From Megalobrama amblycephala (lineage: Eukaryota > Chordata > Actinopteri > Cypriniformes > Xenocyprididae): a stretch of DNA of 64,000 nt. Below are positions 46,278 to 58,440 of the stretch, piece by piece. The number at the start of each line of letters is the position of its first letter. The stretch's first letter is position 1. The notes beneath the pieces are model-generated. The model did no database searches, had not been told where the DNA came from, and worked only from the letters and a program-made list of their open reading frames with translations. The stretch covers positions 34,849,447-34,913,446 of the forward strand of contig NC_063049.1 in assembly GCF_018812025.1 (NCBI RefSeq), written 5' to 3'. Position numbers and translations under genes: made by a program.

Positions 46278-47638
46278 GAACATTACACTCCTACTGTACT
46301 TATAATAACCTGCCGACAGGAAGGACTTGATCCAGTGCAAATCCACGCATTCCGTACCATCCTCTCACCTGAAGCCCTGGACTGCCACTCACCCATGAAA
46401 CTCCAGCCCCCGCCTCACTACCTCAGACATGAGAAATCTACAACCAGTAGTCTATTTGGCGAACACCGTGCCAAACAAAGATATTATCTCACTGGTTGGA
46501 CTGAGTTTCTCATGGAAAATAAAACAGGGCATCGATGGAGGGAAGATAGTGTGTAAAGGTGTTAGTTAGCTAGTAGTGAACAAACCATGCTCATGTTGAA
46601 GAGCTACACAAAAATCGATTTCTAGTATGTAGTGTGTACATGACCAAAATACATTGATTTCTTCTGAATTCTTCTATGACAGAAATATTTTATGGATAAT
46701 ATTTGAGCAGATACTTCCTGCATATATTCCCTCCTTACAAATTCCCATACGACTGAACGGTTTGTTAAGGCCCCTGCAATGTTTCTTTGAATCTGACTTG
46801 AGAGAGCATGTTCATGAGGGTACCATCCCCAACGGCAGAAGGCCGATCCAAGTGTTCCAGCTCGATCGTATCACAAGAGAGAGAGATAGAGAAAAAAATA
46901 CCAACACGAGAAGCCCGAGAATGAGCTCAACCTCTGAGGCGATTCAGAGCATGGAGCAGGAGCCTCAAAGCGGTTGATATGGCATATTCTTACATTACAA
47001 AAACAAGATAAAAACAATGTAAGGCCTTATAATCAAAAAGAAGAAAGCAAAGGCGAGGAGGGGTGAGGGAGCTTTGAAGTGTCTGTGTTTGCATATGACT
47101 GAGTTTCCTCACAGGGTGCATCCTAAAAATAAAGAGGGTACATCAGGCTTTTCAGGGCTGTGGAGATAAAGTAGGCCGTTGGTTCTCTTATTTGGGCCTG
47201 TTATTCCTCTGAGTGCCTTTGAGAAGGGACTGGCCGGGCCGCTCTGTAGCATGACTGTGCTGTGATTGAATTCCTGTGGGTCAAAGCCTCTGAAGAGACC
47301 ACAAGAGAGTACTGCAAACTTCACAGTATGTGCACTGTAGATCTGTTCAATGATGGGGCGTTATTGTTTTATTATATACATGAAGGGGAATCGTAAGGAA
47401 TTTAATGATTCCAGTTGCTGATTGATGATACCATTAATCGTTCTTTTATACTAAACAAAAACATGACATATGAACAACCAGTCAGTAATTACATTGATCA
47501 CATTGATCTCGCAAGCCTGAAGTACACAACACTTTAACAGTTCTCGGTTCATTTCAAGAAGGATATAAGTACTAAAGGACTAAAGTAAAGCAAGTCAACA
47601 TCCACCTCAAACTGATCACTCATGAATAGAGGATGAGA
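46278..47638. other. Unassigned non-coding sequence
   Basis: No repeat recognised. 46720-46980 and 47100-47330 are of higher complexity; neither holds a recognised domain. Confidence 0.4.
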
Positions 47639-48384
47639 TTTTGAAGCCCAAAAAAGTGCAACCATCCATCATAAAAGATATCCACATTCCACACAGCTCC
47701 AGAGGTTTAATAAAGGCCTTCTGAAGTGAAGTGATGCATTTGTGTAAGAAAAATATCCCTATTTAAAACTTTAAAAACTAAACTGGCTTCTGACAGACGC
47801 ATGGATTTACAGCAAAAGAGTCAACTCTGACACGGCGCATGACGTATTGATGAACGCGGAAGTGCAGATGAGAAAGCAAAACAAAACCGGCCATGAATTA
47901 GAAATCGAAAATGAGAATTTTTAAAGAAAAATGTTGGAGGATTTTGATATAAGAGAAGAAGAGCTTGAGTTTGGTGTCCTGTCCTATTTGTCTGAACAGC
48001 GAGAAGCATCAAAGCTTACGATACTCTTACATGGTGTAAGAGGTTACTCTTTTGACATAAGTCGATGTGCATACAGCCATCTGCCCGAAGCTAGTTATTC
48101 TAGTTTTTAGTTTTAAATATGGATATTTTTCTTACACAACTGCATCAATTCACTTCAGAAGGCCTTTATTAATCCCCGGAGCCATGTGGATATCTTTTAT
48201 GATGGATGGTTGCACTTTTTTGGGCTTCAAAATCTGCCATTATAAAGCTTGGAAGAGGCAGGACATTATTTAATATATCTCTGATTGTATTCGTCTGAAA
48301 GAAGATAGTCATATAGACCTAGGATGGCTTTAGGGTGAGTAAATCATGGGATAATTTTTATTTTTAAGTGAACTATCCCTTTAA
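47639..48384. mobile_element. Angel-like palindrome, left terminus lost
   Basis: The left arm (AAGCCCAAAAAAGTGCAACC, AATAAAGGCCTTCTGAAGTG) and the right arm (CACTTCAGAAGGCCTTTATT, TTGCACTTTTTTGGGCTTCA) are reverse complements over about 150 bp. The right end reads TTTTTAAGTGAACTATCCCT then TTAA (48381-48384). The left copy starts inside the arm, so about 100 bp of terminus is missing. The unique centre includes the frame 47821-48012, not coding. Confidence 0.85.
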
Positions 48385-48859
48385 GGCCAATCTATAAAAA
48401 AATAAAATAAATGAAATGTTAAAAAAAAATACAAAATAAAATGTTTAGGAAGTCAAAAAAGTACAAAAAAAAAAAATGTATTAAACAGTCCACATTAGTC
48501 ACAGAAATTAATGCATTGATCGTCCCAGCCTTAGTTTGTAATTTGTTGCACCCATTTTTTCTCTTCAATCACAAATATAATTTAGACTTCAAGATCACAT
48601 TTGAGCTAAAATATAAATTCTTTTTTCCAAACATCAAATGTAGGTTCCAGTATTTTTTTAATAAACCAATTTTGAATAAGGACTGTTTTTCAACGCCTAG
48701 GCTATCCCTCAGTGAAACATTAATGATTTTTGCTCTTTTCCCAAAGAGTTTGAGTTCTTTTACAGCTAGCTATCCATTTGTTCATGAGTAAACATCTGTC
48801 CACACTGTAAACGAACAATATGTAAGACACAACAAAACTACAGCATTCCTATTCTAATC
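48385..48859. other. Unassigned AT-rich sequence
   Basis: No repeat family recognised. The frame 48441-48791 is Lys/Asn/Phe-rich low-complexity translation. Confidence 0.45.
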
Positions 48860-49480
48860 ACCAAAGCAGCCTACACTGCAAGCACGCAACATCACTTGCT
48901 AGACTGAGGGCCAAGATACGCTGGCACTCCCCGTCAGCAGCATTCAGCGCCGAAGGCTTGGCACGAACGAGAAGGCTGTTGAATCTCGGCGACGGCGCCC
49001 ACTCCTGCCACCCAACCCTCTGTTTATTTATACCCACCCCCAACCAGGTCTGGCACTTCAGACCTCCTCATCCTCCCCCATGTGCCCTTCCCCTCAGCTT
49101 CCAACATGCAAGCTATATTTAGCCGTGACCGCGTTTGGCAGGGCTGCCCGTGGAGGGAGACAGGTGGGGAAGAATTCCCCAGCTGCACATTCCCACAGCT
49201 TGATGATGGGGGCTGATGGGGACCAAGGCGGCACGAAGCACAACTGTCCCTTCTTAGCAGCTGGTGCGGCCCATTAGATGGGATTAGAGCATGCAAACAG
49301 GCCCCGTCGTCCCTCTCTCGAGGGGAACGGGCTCGGAGGAAAGCCACCTTGACCTTGACCCAGACTGAGTAACATTTGTTCATCTTTCATCGCCTATAAA
49401 GTGCCGCCACGAGACTGCTACCATTTTCTTCTGCCAAGCTAACACCCCTGCAAAAGAATAGAACAGAACTCGACAATAAA
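48860..49480. promoter_or_regulatory. Candidate regulatory block, GC-rich and unique
   Basis: About 600 bp of unusually GC-rich, non-repetitive sequence inside AT-rich DNA (CTCGGCGACGGCGCCCACTC, CCGTGACCGCGTTTGGCAGG, GCAGCTGGTGCGGCCCATTA). A 119-codon frame lies on the minus strand (49024-49383) and a 65-codon frame on the plus strand (49080-49277); neither resembles a family. An enhancer or a coding exon of unknown type are both possible. Confidence 0.3.
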
Positions 49481-50749
49481 GACTGCCCGATGGCCTGAGG
49501 TCAGCATGAAAGACACTCGGGACAATTGTCACGGGCCTGATGGTCATGAATGTTTATCATTTGCATGTGTTTTTTGTCTTGCCAGTTTCAACATTTAAGC
49601 AATTTTAAACCACTGAATCACAAGACGACATGAAAGAAAACTCAGTTCTGTACTTATTGTAAAGTGTTACCATTTTTATTTATACTGTTTTTATTTCTAT
49701 GATCAGTTTGTGGAAAGGAGTTCAGTTAGGAGGTCAAAAGTTGTAGAAGCTCATAAATCATGTACAGTGAGGTCTGAAGAGACTGAAATCATACAGAAGA
49801 GAAGTCAGTCAGTTGAGTTTGTGGCAAAACCTTTTACAGTACTTAAGTATTGTTGTCTTTTACTGCAAATGATAATTCATACTCAGAAAGTTGAACTGAA
49901 ATGACATTCATTACAAGATGATTAGTTAAAACATTTCAAATACACCTGCAGAATATTTTTTCTAGTCATGTATTTCGCCATTGAGGATTTCTTAAAAATA
50001 GTGTGTAAAAATCTTGTCTTGTTGTCATGAACTCAATCTCGATTTTCATCTCGTTTTATGAGCTACCTGTCTCGTCACACCCCTAACAAGCACCTCAGAA
50101 GAAAACATTCTGGTGCTCTCCTACCTCAAAAGGACGAGCCATCTGTGTAAGTATTTATTATTGCAATTAGTTTTGGGAGTAATTGTTGCGTTCTTACCTG
50201 CTGTGTTTTGGTCAAGAATTAATTCATATATGCTAGGTAATAATGGTAATGCTAATCGCTAATGGTATAAACTGTAAACATATTACTGTATAGGTTATTT
50301 TGGCAAAAATAAAGCAAACTTCAACTTTTAATTAACATTTACTGGTTGTTAAAGGTTGTTTATGCACACGTAGACTTAAAATTAAGCAGTATACGTGAAC
50401 ATATAGATAAATAGGCTACTAGTGCATTTTTGTTTACTTTTGGCACAAGCCAGTTAAATAAAACATAATCATAAGTACATGATTAATAACGAATTATCTC
50501 ATTAGTTAAAAAGAGTTTAAAATGCTTTCTGTATTTCATAATAAAATGACAAATTCACTACACTCTCTGAAATACAATTAATATTGTAATCAAAGTAATC
50601 ATATTAAACATTGTAATTAATCACATTCAGTTCATTTAAAAATATGCAGATTTACTACCCTCTTTGAAATACAGTACAGTTTATATATTGTTAGCATTCA
50701 TAGATTTCATGTTTAAATTTGTTCCTAATGTTAATTATTGTGTTTGTTT
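49481..50749. other. Unassigned sequence
   Basis: Nothing recognised with confidence. 50060-50170 may be the far part of the hAT-type element whose right end is at 51108, but the left terminus could not be placed. Confidence 0.4.
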
Positions 50750-51108
50750 TTTCTCAAGAAGAGGCAAAGCTGTGTACAAGATTTCTTTCATAAAAAGAAT
50801 GTCACTGTTTGCACGCCCCAGATGGCCATTACACTTACCGCTAGCATACTCAATATGATGTATACTGTAAAAACTTCAACCACATTGAAGTATTTTTTGG
50901 AAACAATTTAATAAAAGTTGAAATATTATATTAGAAGTTGTACTTATAATTTTTTGTAAAGTTATCCAAAGGATTCATTAGCTAATCAAAAAAGAACACT
51001 AGATTAATACAAATTTTTTAATAAAAATAATCATTAGAGTAGTCGACTAATCGAAAAAATAATCGTTAGATTAGTCGACAGAAAAAATAATTGTTAGTTG
51101 CAGCTCTA
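50750..51108 (+). mobile_element. Right end of a hAT-type element
   Basis: AGTAGTCGACTAATCGAAAA, a GATTAGTCGACAG repeat and the terminus GTTGCAGCTCTA correspond to the right end of 12148-13329 (GTTGCAGCCCTA). The left boundary is arbitrary. Confidence 0.7.
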
Positions 51109-52141
51109 ATTCAAAGAGAAGGATCATCTGTCCAGTACAAACATTAGTCACATTATCCATTAGGGATTGCATGTGGCAATGAAAGGCCTTGATAATAGAA
51201 CTAGGGAAGAGATTAACTGGGGTTAGAGCTTTTAAAGAGTTTTGCTCTTTTACTCTGGTAAGCGACCAGACGTGACGTTAATGTGGTAGAAAAATGCTTT
51301 GAAAATGGACCCATCATTAGTTACTCTACTAATTAAATCAATAATCAAAATCATTAAAGTGCTTTAACAAAGGTTGCTCATTCATTGCTGCTTGTATGAT
51401 ATTTTATCTGCTTGAAAAGAACATGAATAATGCACATCCTCTGCCAATAACCATGGGTGCCATGTGGGAGAAGAACATCATTCATGAAGGCAAAAGCCAA
51501 ACTTGTCGAAGGCGAACAGTGACAGCAATCGTTAAGATATACCTCATGGTCCAGAACAATCTGCTACAGCCTGTTCGGCACTTAATAACAGTTGACATTT
51601 AACATGAACAAATAAAAGAACATCGGTACAGGTGTCTGCCTCCTCTGTCGTGAGAAATGTGCTTTACACAGCACTATAAAAATATCTGACATAATATACC
51701 CTCTAGTTCTCTCATTTTTCAGATGAGGCCGGCACAAAAGAGATTTTGATAGAAATACGAACAGAAGAACCTTGAGCAGTAAAAGGACCAGCGCACTTAT
51801 TTCGATCATTAACACAGCTTCCTGTAGAGAAAGGCATTTTGTGCCTTGGGGGAATAAAATGAAAAAGAATGTTTCTCAATTTAATACAGTATACAAATTT
51901 GGGTTCCAACTAGTGGCGTTCCACGGAACTGGCCCTGTCCACAAGTAGTGACATCACATAGTAGCACTTGTTTCAGGGTTAAATACCATTACAGATTGAA
52001 AAAGTAATGATATTTTGGGCAAATTAGCCCTCTCTTGAAATATGTTTCCTAACTTTATTTTACAGTTTTTGTACTAACCTATTTTCCAGTTCATGAAATG
52101 TAGTTTACTAATAGTGTAAAAACTGTTCTAGATAGTCTAAT
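51109..52141. other. Unassigned non-coding sequence
   Basis: No repeat recognised; 51420-51600 is of higher complexity. Confidence 0.4.
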
Positions 52142-52520
52142 GCAGTGGTCTTCACTATTTTTTCATGAGAGCCACACTGATAGTCAATAGGAGAGCCACT
52201 TTTACCGCAAGGTATCAAAAGTTACATCCAGTACATGAAAAAATACTAGAGTAATTTATATAGTAAATACTATAGTGTTTTTGAACCATACTATAGTAAA
52301 TTTTAGTATACTGTATATTATTTACAACACTTTGTTAATGAATGCTACAGCATACTGTAGTATTAAATATAGTGAACTGATAAACTGTAATAAATACTGT
52401 AGTATACTTTAGATTTTACTACAGTAAACTGTAGTGTATTGTAGTATAATATACCCTATAGTTGTAGAAAACTTAGTACAGTATTGGGTAAAGTAATTTG
52501 TTTATATTACTATAGAGGGT
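52142..52520. mobile_element. hAT-like terminus plus TACTATAGTA-rich repeat
   Basis: CAGTGGTCTTCACTATTTTT followed by GAGAGCCACACTGATAG resembles a fish hAT terminus. From about 52230 to 52515 the sequence is built of TACTATAG/TACTGTAG words in both orientations, a small AT-rich repeat probably inserted beside it. Confidence 0.5.
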
Positions 52521-52631
52521 ATGCCTTTATGACTGCGGTCACGCCCACTGAGTGGCAAAAGACTGAGTGGCAGCATTGGTTTTCAGCATGAATGCGCGAA
52601 AAACACACAAAACACGTCCAAAACGAGAAAG

Positions 52632-52790
52632 AGCTTTGCGATTGACTGTACAAATAGCTTTGACACAAAATCTGAGGTATATTTTTACAGACTGCTGAAA
52701 GCTACAGAAAAAAGAAGCAAATGGATCGGTGCAATTCACAGAAACAGCTGGACTCCAGGCAGTGAAACATGGATTTGCAGTTAGCATTTT
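52632..52790 (+). pseudogene. Decayed THAP zinc-finger domain
   Basis: THAP domains are C2CH DNA-binding fingers of P-element-like and some other DNA transposases and of host proteins derived from them. The translation gives SFAIDCTNSFD at the start, FYRLLKATEKRSKWIGAIHR with the conserved basic patch and Trp, a second Trp in SWTP, then WICS-stop-HF, so the typical CSxHF ends the finger. The first zinc-binding Cys is Phe (TTT, 52635-52637) and a TAG stop lies at 52782-52784. No intron or start codon was established. It is embedded in old transposon sequence, so a transposon origin is likely. Confidence 0.7.
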
Positions 52791-53039
52791 GTGTCAAAAT
52801 GTTGGATTTTGGGGTAAAATCATACCCTATATTGTATTGTTATATATTGTGTTGACAACTCATCAATTAAATATTTATAAATATTTTAATATATGTAACA
52901 CTGATATAAGTGGTCACTCCGATTTAAACCTACCTAAATTGTATTTATATAAAGCGTTCATAGGCGGATTTGCTTTATGTATTTCCTCGGCGTTGAAATC
53001 AGACACATACAAATGTCAGGAGACACGATTCCTGGCTGC

Positions 53040-53880
53040 ATGTTAATATCAAGCGGCAACCTCCCCCTTTCTCTCGTGAAGCCAATACGGAAGTAACTTA
53101 AACTGCGATTCATCGACTGGCCGCCAGGGACAGGCTCCAAAAGAGAGCATAATCTCATAGAGTCCCATGTTAAATTGGCCAAGTTCATAGCAGAAAAAAA
53201 CATGTTTACAAGTTGGTTCAAATTGTGGTTTTGGTCTATACTGCTATTTTTGCCCTTCATGACAACTCTGAGGGGGGTGAATTTTTTTATAACTTATCCG
53301 TTTAAATTATATTAAGCCTTAAAGTTCTGCATAATTAAGGGCGTGGTCACTTGAGTGACAGGTAGATTGCGCTGCTGTCTGTGAGCCGTCATGTCACCTC
53401 AGCTGCCGCTGAATTTGGCATCTCAGCCGTATTTGTGCTCGATTATTTTATACAATTATAAAATATGGCTTGCTGCATAATATTCGAGACTGATGTGTGT
53501 CTGTGTAGATGTGCATGGATGGGGAAGAGACACAGAACACACGTTGTTGGATCGTGGCATTGGCTGAAAGTTTTGGTTGTGAGATTTACTGCAATGACAA
53601 TGGCGGGAGGATATCAAAATCCGACAGCACTGCTTGGATATTATAACTAAAACTGCTGCACTATTTTGAAAAAAATATACTTTGGACACAGGCTCATTTG
53701 TTTGTTAGATACGATCGCTGCTCAGATTGCATCCTTTCTTGAAGAACGATGACAGAGAGCAGATCATTCAGAAGAAATGTGACATGTTTTTTTGTTTTGC
53801 AATGGACATTCATATTTTACCCAAGTGCCACGGATTGGATTCATCTCGCGATCTCTATTTCATTATAAAGGTATGAAGTC
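53040..53880 (+). mobile_element. Body of an old fish transposon, type unknown
   Basis: Landmarks such as CCATGTTAAATTGGCCAAG, GACAACTCTGAGGGGGGTGA and AATTAAGGGCGTGGTCACTT followed by GAGTGACAGG are recalled as part of a widespread cyprinid repeat. It may belong with the THAP relic just upstream, but the borders are not defined. Confidence 0.45.
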
Positions 53881-54208
53881 CCATTTGATTTTCCATGTTG
53901 TTATTTGCACAACCAACACTACTGGTGTTGGAGCATCTATATCTTAAAAAACACCGTAGATTGACAGTAAACCTTTAGAACGTTCTGATGATAAAACTTA
54001 TCTTCATTAATATTTTAGATCGTATCTTAGATAGATATATAGCTCCTTTGCTGCTAACATGGTCACGTCGAGCTAGGCAGGCCTGGTTTCAGCAACCAGT
54101 CATATCAGCTCAAACCACCTCCCCGCCTCTTTGCCCATTTTCAGTTATCCGGGAGTGACGTGCGGTGACGCGCAGCTAAGATGGCCGCGGCCTCATTTAG
54201 GCGTCAAA

Positions 54209-54948
54209 ACCATAGACAGTAAAAGAAATGGACACAGCAACCCCATTGGAACTCAATTGAGACAAGTGAAGCCCATTTTTAGCGATTTTTAGCACTTCCG
54301 TTTCTGACGCGCAGACTCAAACTAAGCTTGATGACGTCCGCAACCTGTCTGACAGATGTAAATCTTCTAGTAGCTGTGCGTGAAAACTGCCATCGTTAAT
54401 CTTGCAGAGACGGCGAGCTTGAGCGGGGAGTTCTTTGGCGTGAGTAAGCAGGAGTAAGTATTCTGATTAATTATTTTGTATAGTATTTTAAAATGTAACG
54501 CCAGTACGCCATCTCTCTTGACATCTCCCCGATTGCCTGCGAGCTTCTCCTCCTGTCTGTACGGTAATTTCTCTACTGTGCGACAGAGAGTCGAGTGGTT
54601 ATGACGCAATCGTTAGCCTATTTTTACAAAAACTGTATCTACGGGGCCATAATGTAACATAGAAGGTAATGGAGCCCTTTATACATTGTCGTGTATCTTT
54701 AGAAATAAATAATGGACAAATGGAGTCTTTAAACGCCTCAGATGTAAAGTTATTCACTGTCAAAGTGACGCCAAAATGAATGGGAGTCAATGGGGATGCT
54801 AACGCAAGTGAAGTTCTGCTACAAGATGGCGGCACCCGGCCGACTTCAACTTCCGGTCGACTTCCTTGGGCACTGGTCAAAACTGCTGTTCAGAACTCTA
54901 TGGGTGACGTCACGGACGCTACGTCCATATTTTTTTACAGTCTATGGT
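54209..54948. mobile_element. MITE-like element with ACCATAGACTGT ends
   Basis: The left end ACCATAGACAGTAAAAGAAA and the right end TTTTTTTACAGTCTATGGT are inverted, with TGGAC following on both sides. The 740-bp interior includes GCGCAGACTCAAACTAAGC and TACAAGATGGCGGCACCCGG. No flanking duplication is recognisable. The small frames within are not coding. Confidence 0.75.
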
Positions 54949-55772
54949 CCAGCTGAGGGAGCGCGTTCGTTCCGGTGGGAAAGTGACATCAATGCATACA
55001 AAAGGCGGGGGAAAAATCATTCTTTATCATTTACCAGTCAAATTTGTAATTGAGAAAATATGATTTCCCTTAATGACAAAAAAAAAAACAGGATTAAGTT
55101 ACCTTAATGCTGGGATGAGAGGAAGCATGTATTTCCTTGACTTTCTTCATGTTGCATTTGTAGCTTGTTGTTTGCAATCCTGTTTTCTCTGTTTCCTCTT
55201 TATAGTGTTCATGGTTGAGACTTTTTCGTATTTTCTAGACTATTTTAAGTCACACTTTGAACGTGCGAAATTTCTTCAGACGCTGTAACGGTCGTGGTAT
55301 GACGTCACGGTCTACAGCGTCTTTTTTATAAACATGAATTCAACATATAATTCAGCAGAACTAAGTAACTTTTTTTACCTTCATAAATAGTTTTCTAAGT
55401 CCTTACGTTGGTTAATTGACTTGTAGTGGCGTGTTTGAGGCGAGCACTAACCCCATCTGGCACGTCTACGCCAGAATACAGCACTTGCAAGTTGAGCTGC
55501 ATCGACCCGACACAATCTCGCCTCATGTTCACGTTCACGCGAGAGTGACAAAATGCTTTACGGTAATTCAAAAACAATGTATATATTATGACTTTATAAG
55601 ACAATTTCGAAAATTACCCACCTCCATCGAGTGTACCGAGAGAGCCATTGGGGCAGATTTCTAGCTGACCCTCTCATTTTCACGTTAGGTCATATCACCG
55701 TATTATTTATACAAGTTAAAGCTTGGCGACCTGCGCAATGAGTAACAATGGTCTAATGTAACTTCAATTTTA
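54949..55772. other. Unassigned non-coding sequence
   Basis: No repeat recognised with confidence; overlapping frames at 55395-55664 on both strands have no domain resemblance. Confidence 0.4.
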
Positions 55773-56185
55773 AAGGTGTCATGACATGATAAATCAAAAT
55801 TTTCTTGATCTTTTGAAATATAGTGTTTGCTGGTACCCTTAAAAAATAATAATAACCAAGCTCCAAAAAATGGTTCGCTTTGATATTGTGAGATCTGTCA
55901 TGTCACATGAACAAAAACATTTGCATAATTATGACTACCTCTAGAGCAGTGGTTCCCAACATTGCATATTTTGAATCTCTCCTTTGTCTGACACACCCAT
56001 TTCAGGTTTTGGAGTCTCTACTAATGAGCTGATGACCTGAATCAGGTGTGTTTGATTAAGGAGACATGGAAAACATGCAGTGTTGGGCGGACTCCAGGAA
56101 TGTGGTTGGGAACCACTGCTCTAGAGCAAGACATCGAAATAGATTTACATCATCTCACCATAGGCCCACCCACTGGCATTCAATC
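55773..56185 (+). mobile_element. Dispersed AAAGGTGTCATGACA repeat with nested MITE
   Basis: Same family as 15257-15625: AAAGGTGTCATGACATGATA, CTTGATCTTTTGAAATATAG, CAAGCTCCAAAAAATGG, GTGAGATCTGTCATGTCACA and, after the nested element, CACCATAGGCCCACCCACTG. This copy lacks the (GA)n seen in the other. Confidence 0.8.
55947..56118. mobile_element. Small hAT MITE with perfect 8-bp duplication
   Basis: Perfect terminal inverted repeats CAGTGGTTCCCAAC and GTTGGGAACCACTG. CTCTAGAG is duplicated exactly at 55939-55946 and 56119-56126. The 172-bp interior includes GAATCAGGTGTGTTTGATTA and encodes nothing. Confidence 0.95.
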
Positions 56186-58214
56186 ATTTGTCTGTAAATG
56201 ATGATTTTATATGGATAATGTTTTCAAAACACTTACTCTTGCAATAGCGAATGGGCATTGATACGGTTCTGTTGATGAAACTTGTTGATGAAAGTCGTCA
56301 TAAAACAGAAGTTGCGATCGTCTTTTCTTCCTTATTTGTGACGTTCCTGAACAAGAAAAAAAAATGTAGGCTGGGACTTGATTTTGTCCATTGGGAAATC
56401 ATTGGATCACTGTTGTTTGCTATTGCTGCAATCTCGTGTGATTGATAGGTTGGTGGAGGAAAGGGAATATTCATAGATTAATGAATTAGTTATTAGATTA
56501 GATACTATTTGCAATAGAATGTTTATAAATTAACATTAACTGAGATAATAAATGCTGTTATTGAATGTTTATTAAATGTATAAATTGTTAGTTTGTGATG
56601 CCACATGCACTAACTAATGATAACATACTATAGAAGCTTACTGTAAAGTGTATTACCCACTTCCCTTCAGTTAATCTTTAGTTTAGTTAGTCACAGTGGG
56701 TATCTGTGAATACTCAAAGAGAGGTGTTGCAATTTCAGCAAGCAGGTGTCTGATTCCCAGCTGTACATGGGTAATTGGAGTTTTACATGGTAGACTGTGA
56801 AGGATCCATGGCATATAGGACCACTGCTATAAACACGACCCTGCAGCAAGTGAAAGAAAACATTAACCCAGCAACTGTATAGAGCAAACGATTATTGAGC
56901 AAGACCAAGTAGATATCACATTATGGCTAATTTCCTGATGGCTCTGACATCATGACATAATTACAGGTAGGTTATCTATGTGTGATAATAGAAATATGGG
57001 GGAGAAAAAAATGCCATATCACTTTGTCATATCGCTTTATGCCATATCACCCGCCTGTCTGAGCCTGAACATTTCTGCCTGCGGTTCTCCCATCTAGCAC
57101 CTCTTCAGGAGCAAGCGCTGGTGTTCAAAGCCAGTGGCACAGCATCTCTCCGCATTTATTCGCTGCTTTGCTGTTGGAGTGCCATTTGTGCTCTTAGAGC
57201 CCATGCTGTTTATTTTATCACTCTCTTCGGTCTAAGTCAATATTATGAGCTAGTTTCAGAACAAAATACTAGTTTACTACTCCATGTATTCTGCACAGTA
57301 CATACTACATACTGTACATACCTGCCTACTGTGTGAAGCAATGCATTATGCCATAAATGTTAAAAACAGGAGTTGTCACATGACCATCACAATGCATGTT
57401 TAATTCAGAAATCCTCTTTCTATTCTCCTTTCAATAGAGTGCCAAAAACTGTTGGACATAAATTCCAATCAAAGACATTTGACAGCACACTATAAAGTGC
57501 AATACACACTCCACTGAAAAACATTTCACTGTAAACAATTTTTACTGTAAATTTCACAAATAATTACAAGGAAATGGCAAGTAACGCATTGAATTAAATG
57601 TGAAAGACTGAAATATCAAGTATTAAGTTTTAAAATATTAAAATAAAGCATTTTCTTGTAAAATATGATCTAATAATCTGTTTTATGTATAACTTTGAAA
57701 AATCTTTTTTTTTTTTTTTACTGTACAAATTGTCCTCAATGTGCATAAAGCTGTCCTATAAATGGCATGTTCAGTGAAATTGAATGTATTACAAAAACCT
57801 GTTCAGGAGAGTCTAAACAAATTGTAGTAGAAACTGAACAACAAGGTGTGGGTGGATAGAGGGGTTTAGACTGAACAGCAAATCCACACGTTGAGGGATT
57901 TCTGTCAGCCACAATCCTGACAAATGTCTTTGGCTGAGACTACGGAGTAAAACAAACGGACTGAGACAGCTCTGAAGGTGAGGAAAACACACACACACTA
58001 AACATCCCTAAGAAAGCTGCCCGTGTATATGTGTGTGCTTCTCCAGAACCTAATAAGTTCCATTTTAATGCATTGTAGGTGCAATACATCACAAAGAAGG
58101 CAATCACAGAATGCATTTCAATGAATCAAATTGTTAAGGAAAAGAAAAGGAACAGGAAAAAAGAAAAAGAATAGGAAAAGTAAGTGAGAAAATATAAGAA
58201 GAGGCTGAAGAAAG
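56186..58214. other. Mostly unassigned sequence
   Basis: 57050-57250 is of higher complexity and possibly regulatory. A T tract lies at 57706-57719. No gene recognised. Confidence 0.4.
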
Positions 58215-58440
58215 ACATTAAAGTCGGCATGAAATGAAAATCCACCATCTAATTTCATCTAAATGCATGTTTTTGATCTTATTGTGAATGACTCACCCAT
58301 GCATGTGTTTTATTTATTTATTTATTTATTTTACATTTTGAGCTTGTTTTAAATCAAAATTCACAACCCAGACTTCTCTCTAGTGATGTATGCTGGACTT
58401 CCCCAATCATTAAGTCCATTTAAAATGCCCTTTTCTTAAA
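58215..58440 (+). repeat. Possible dispersed repeat with (TTTA)n
   Basis: TTAAAGTCGGCATGAAATGA at the start resembles another TTAA-starting fish repeat. A TTTA run at 58309-58332 is embedded. Family and right border uncertain. Confidence 0.4.

Noticed and set aside
46101..46556. 151-codon plus-strand frame
   Set aside because: Starts inside the MITE 46038-46274 and crosses its border, so its first third is transposon sequence.
49024..49383. 119-codon minus-strand frame in a GC-rich block
   Set aside because: GC-rich DNA has few stops in several frames; no domain is visible and the opposite strand is also open.
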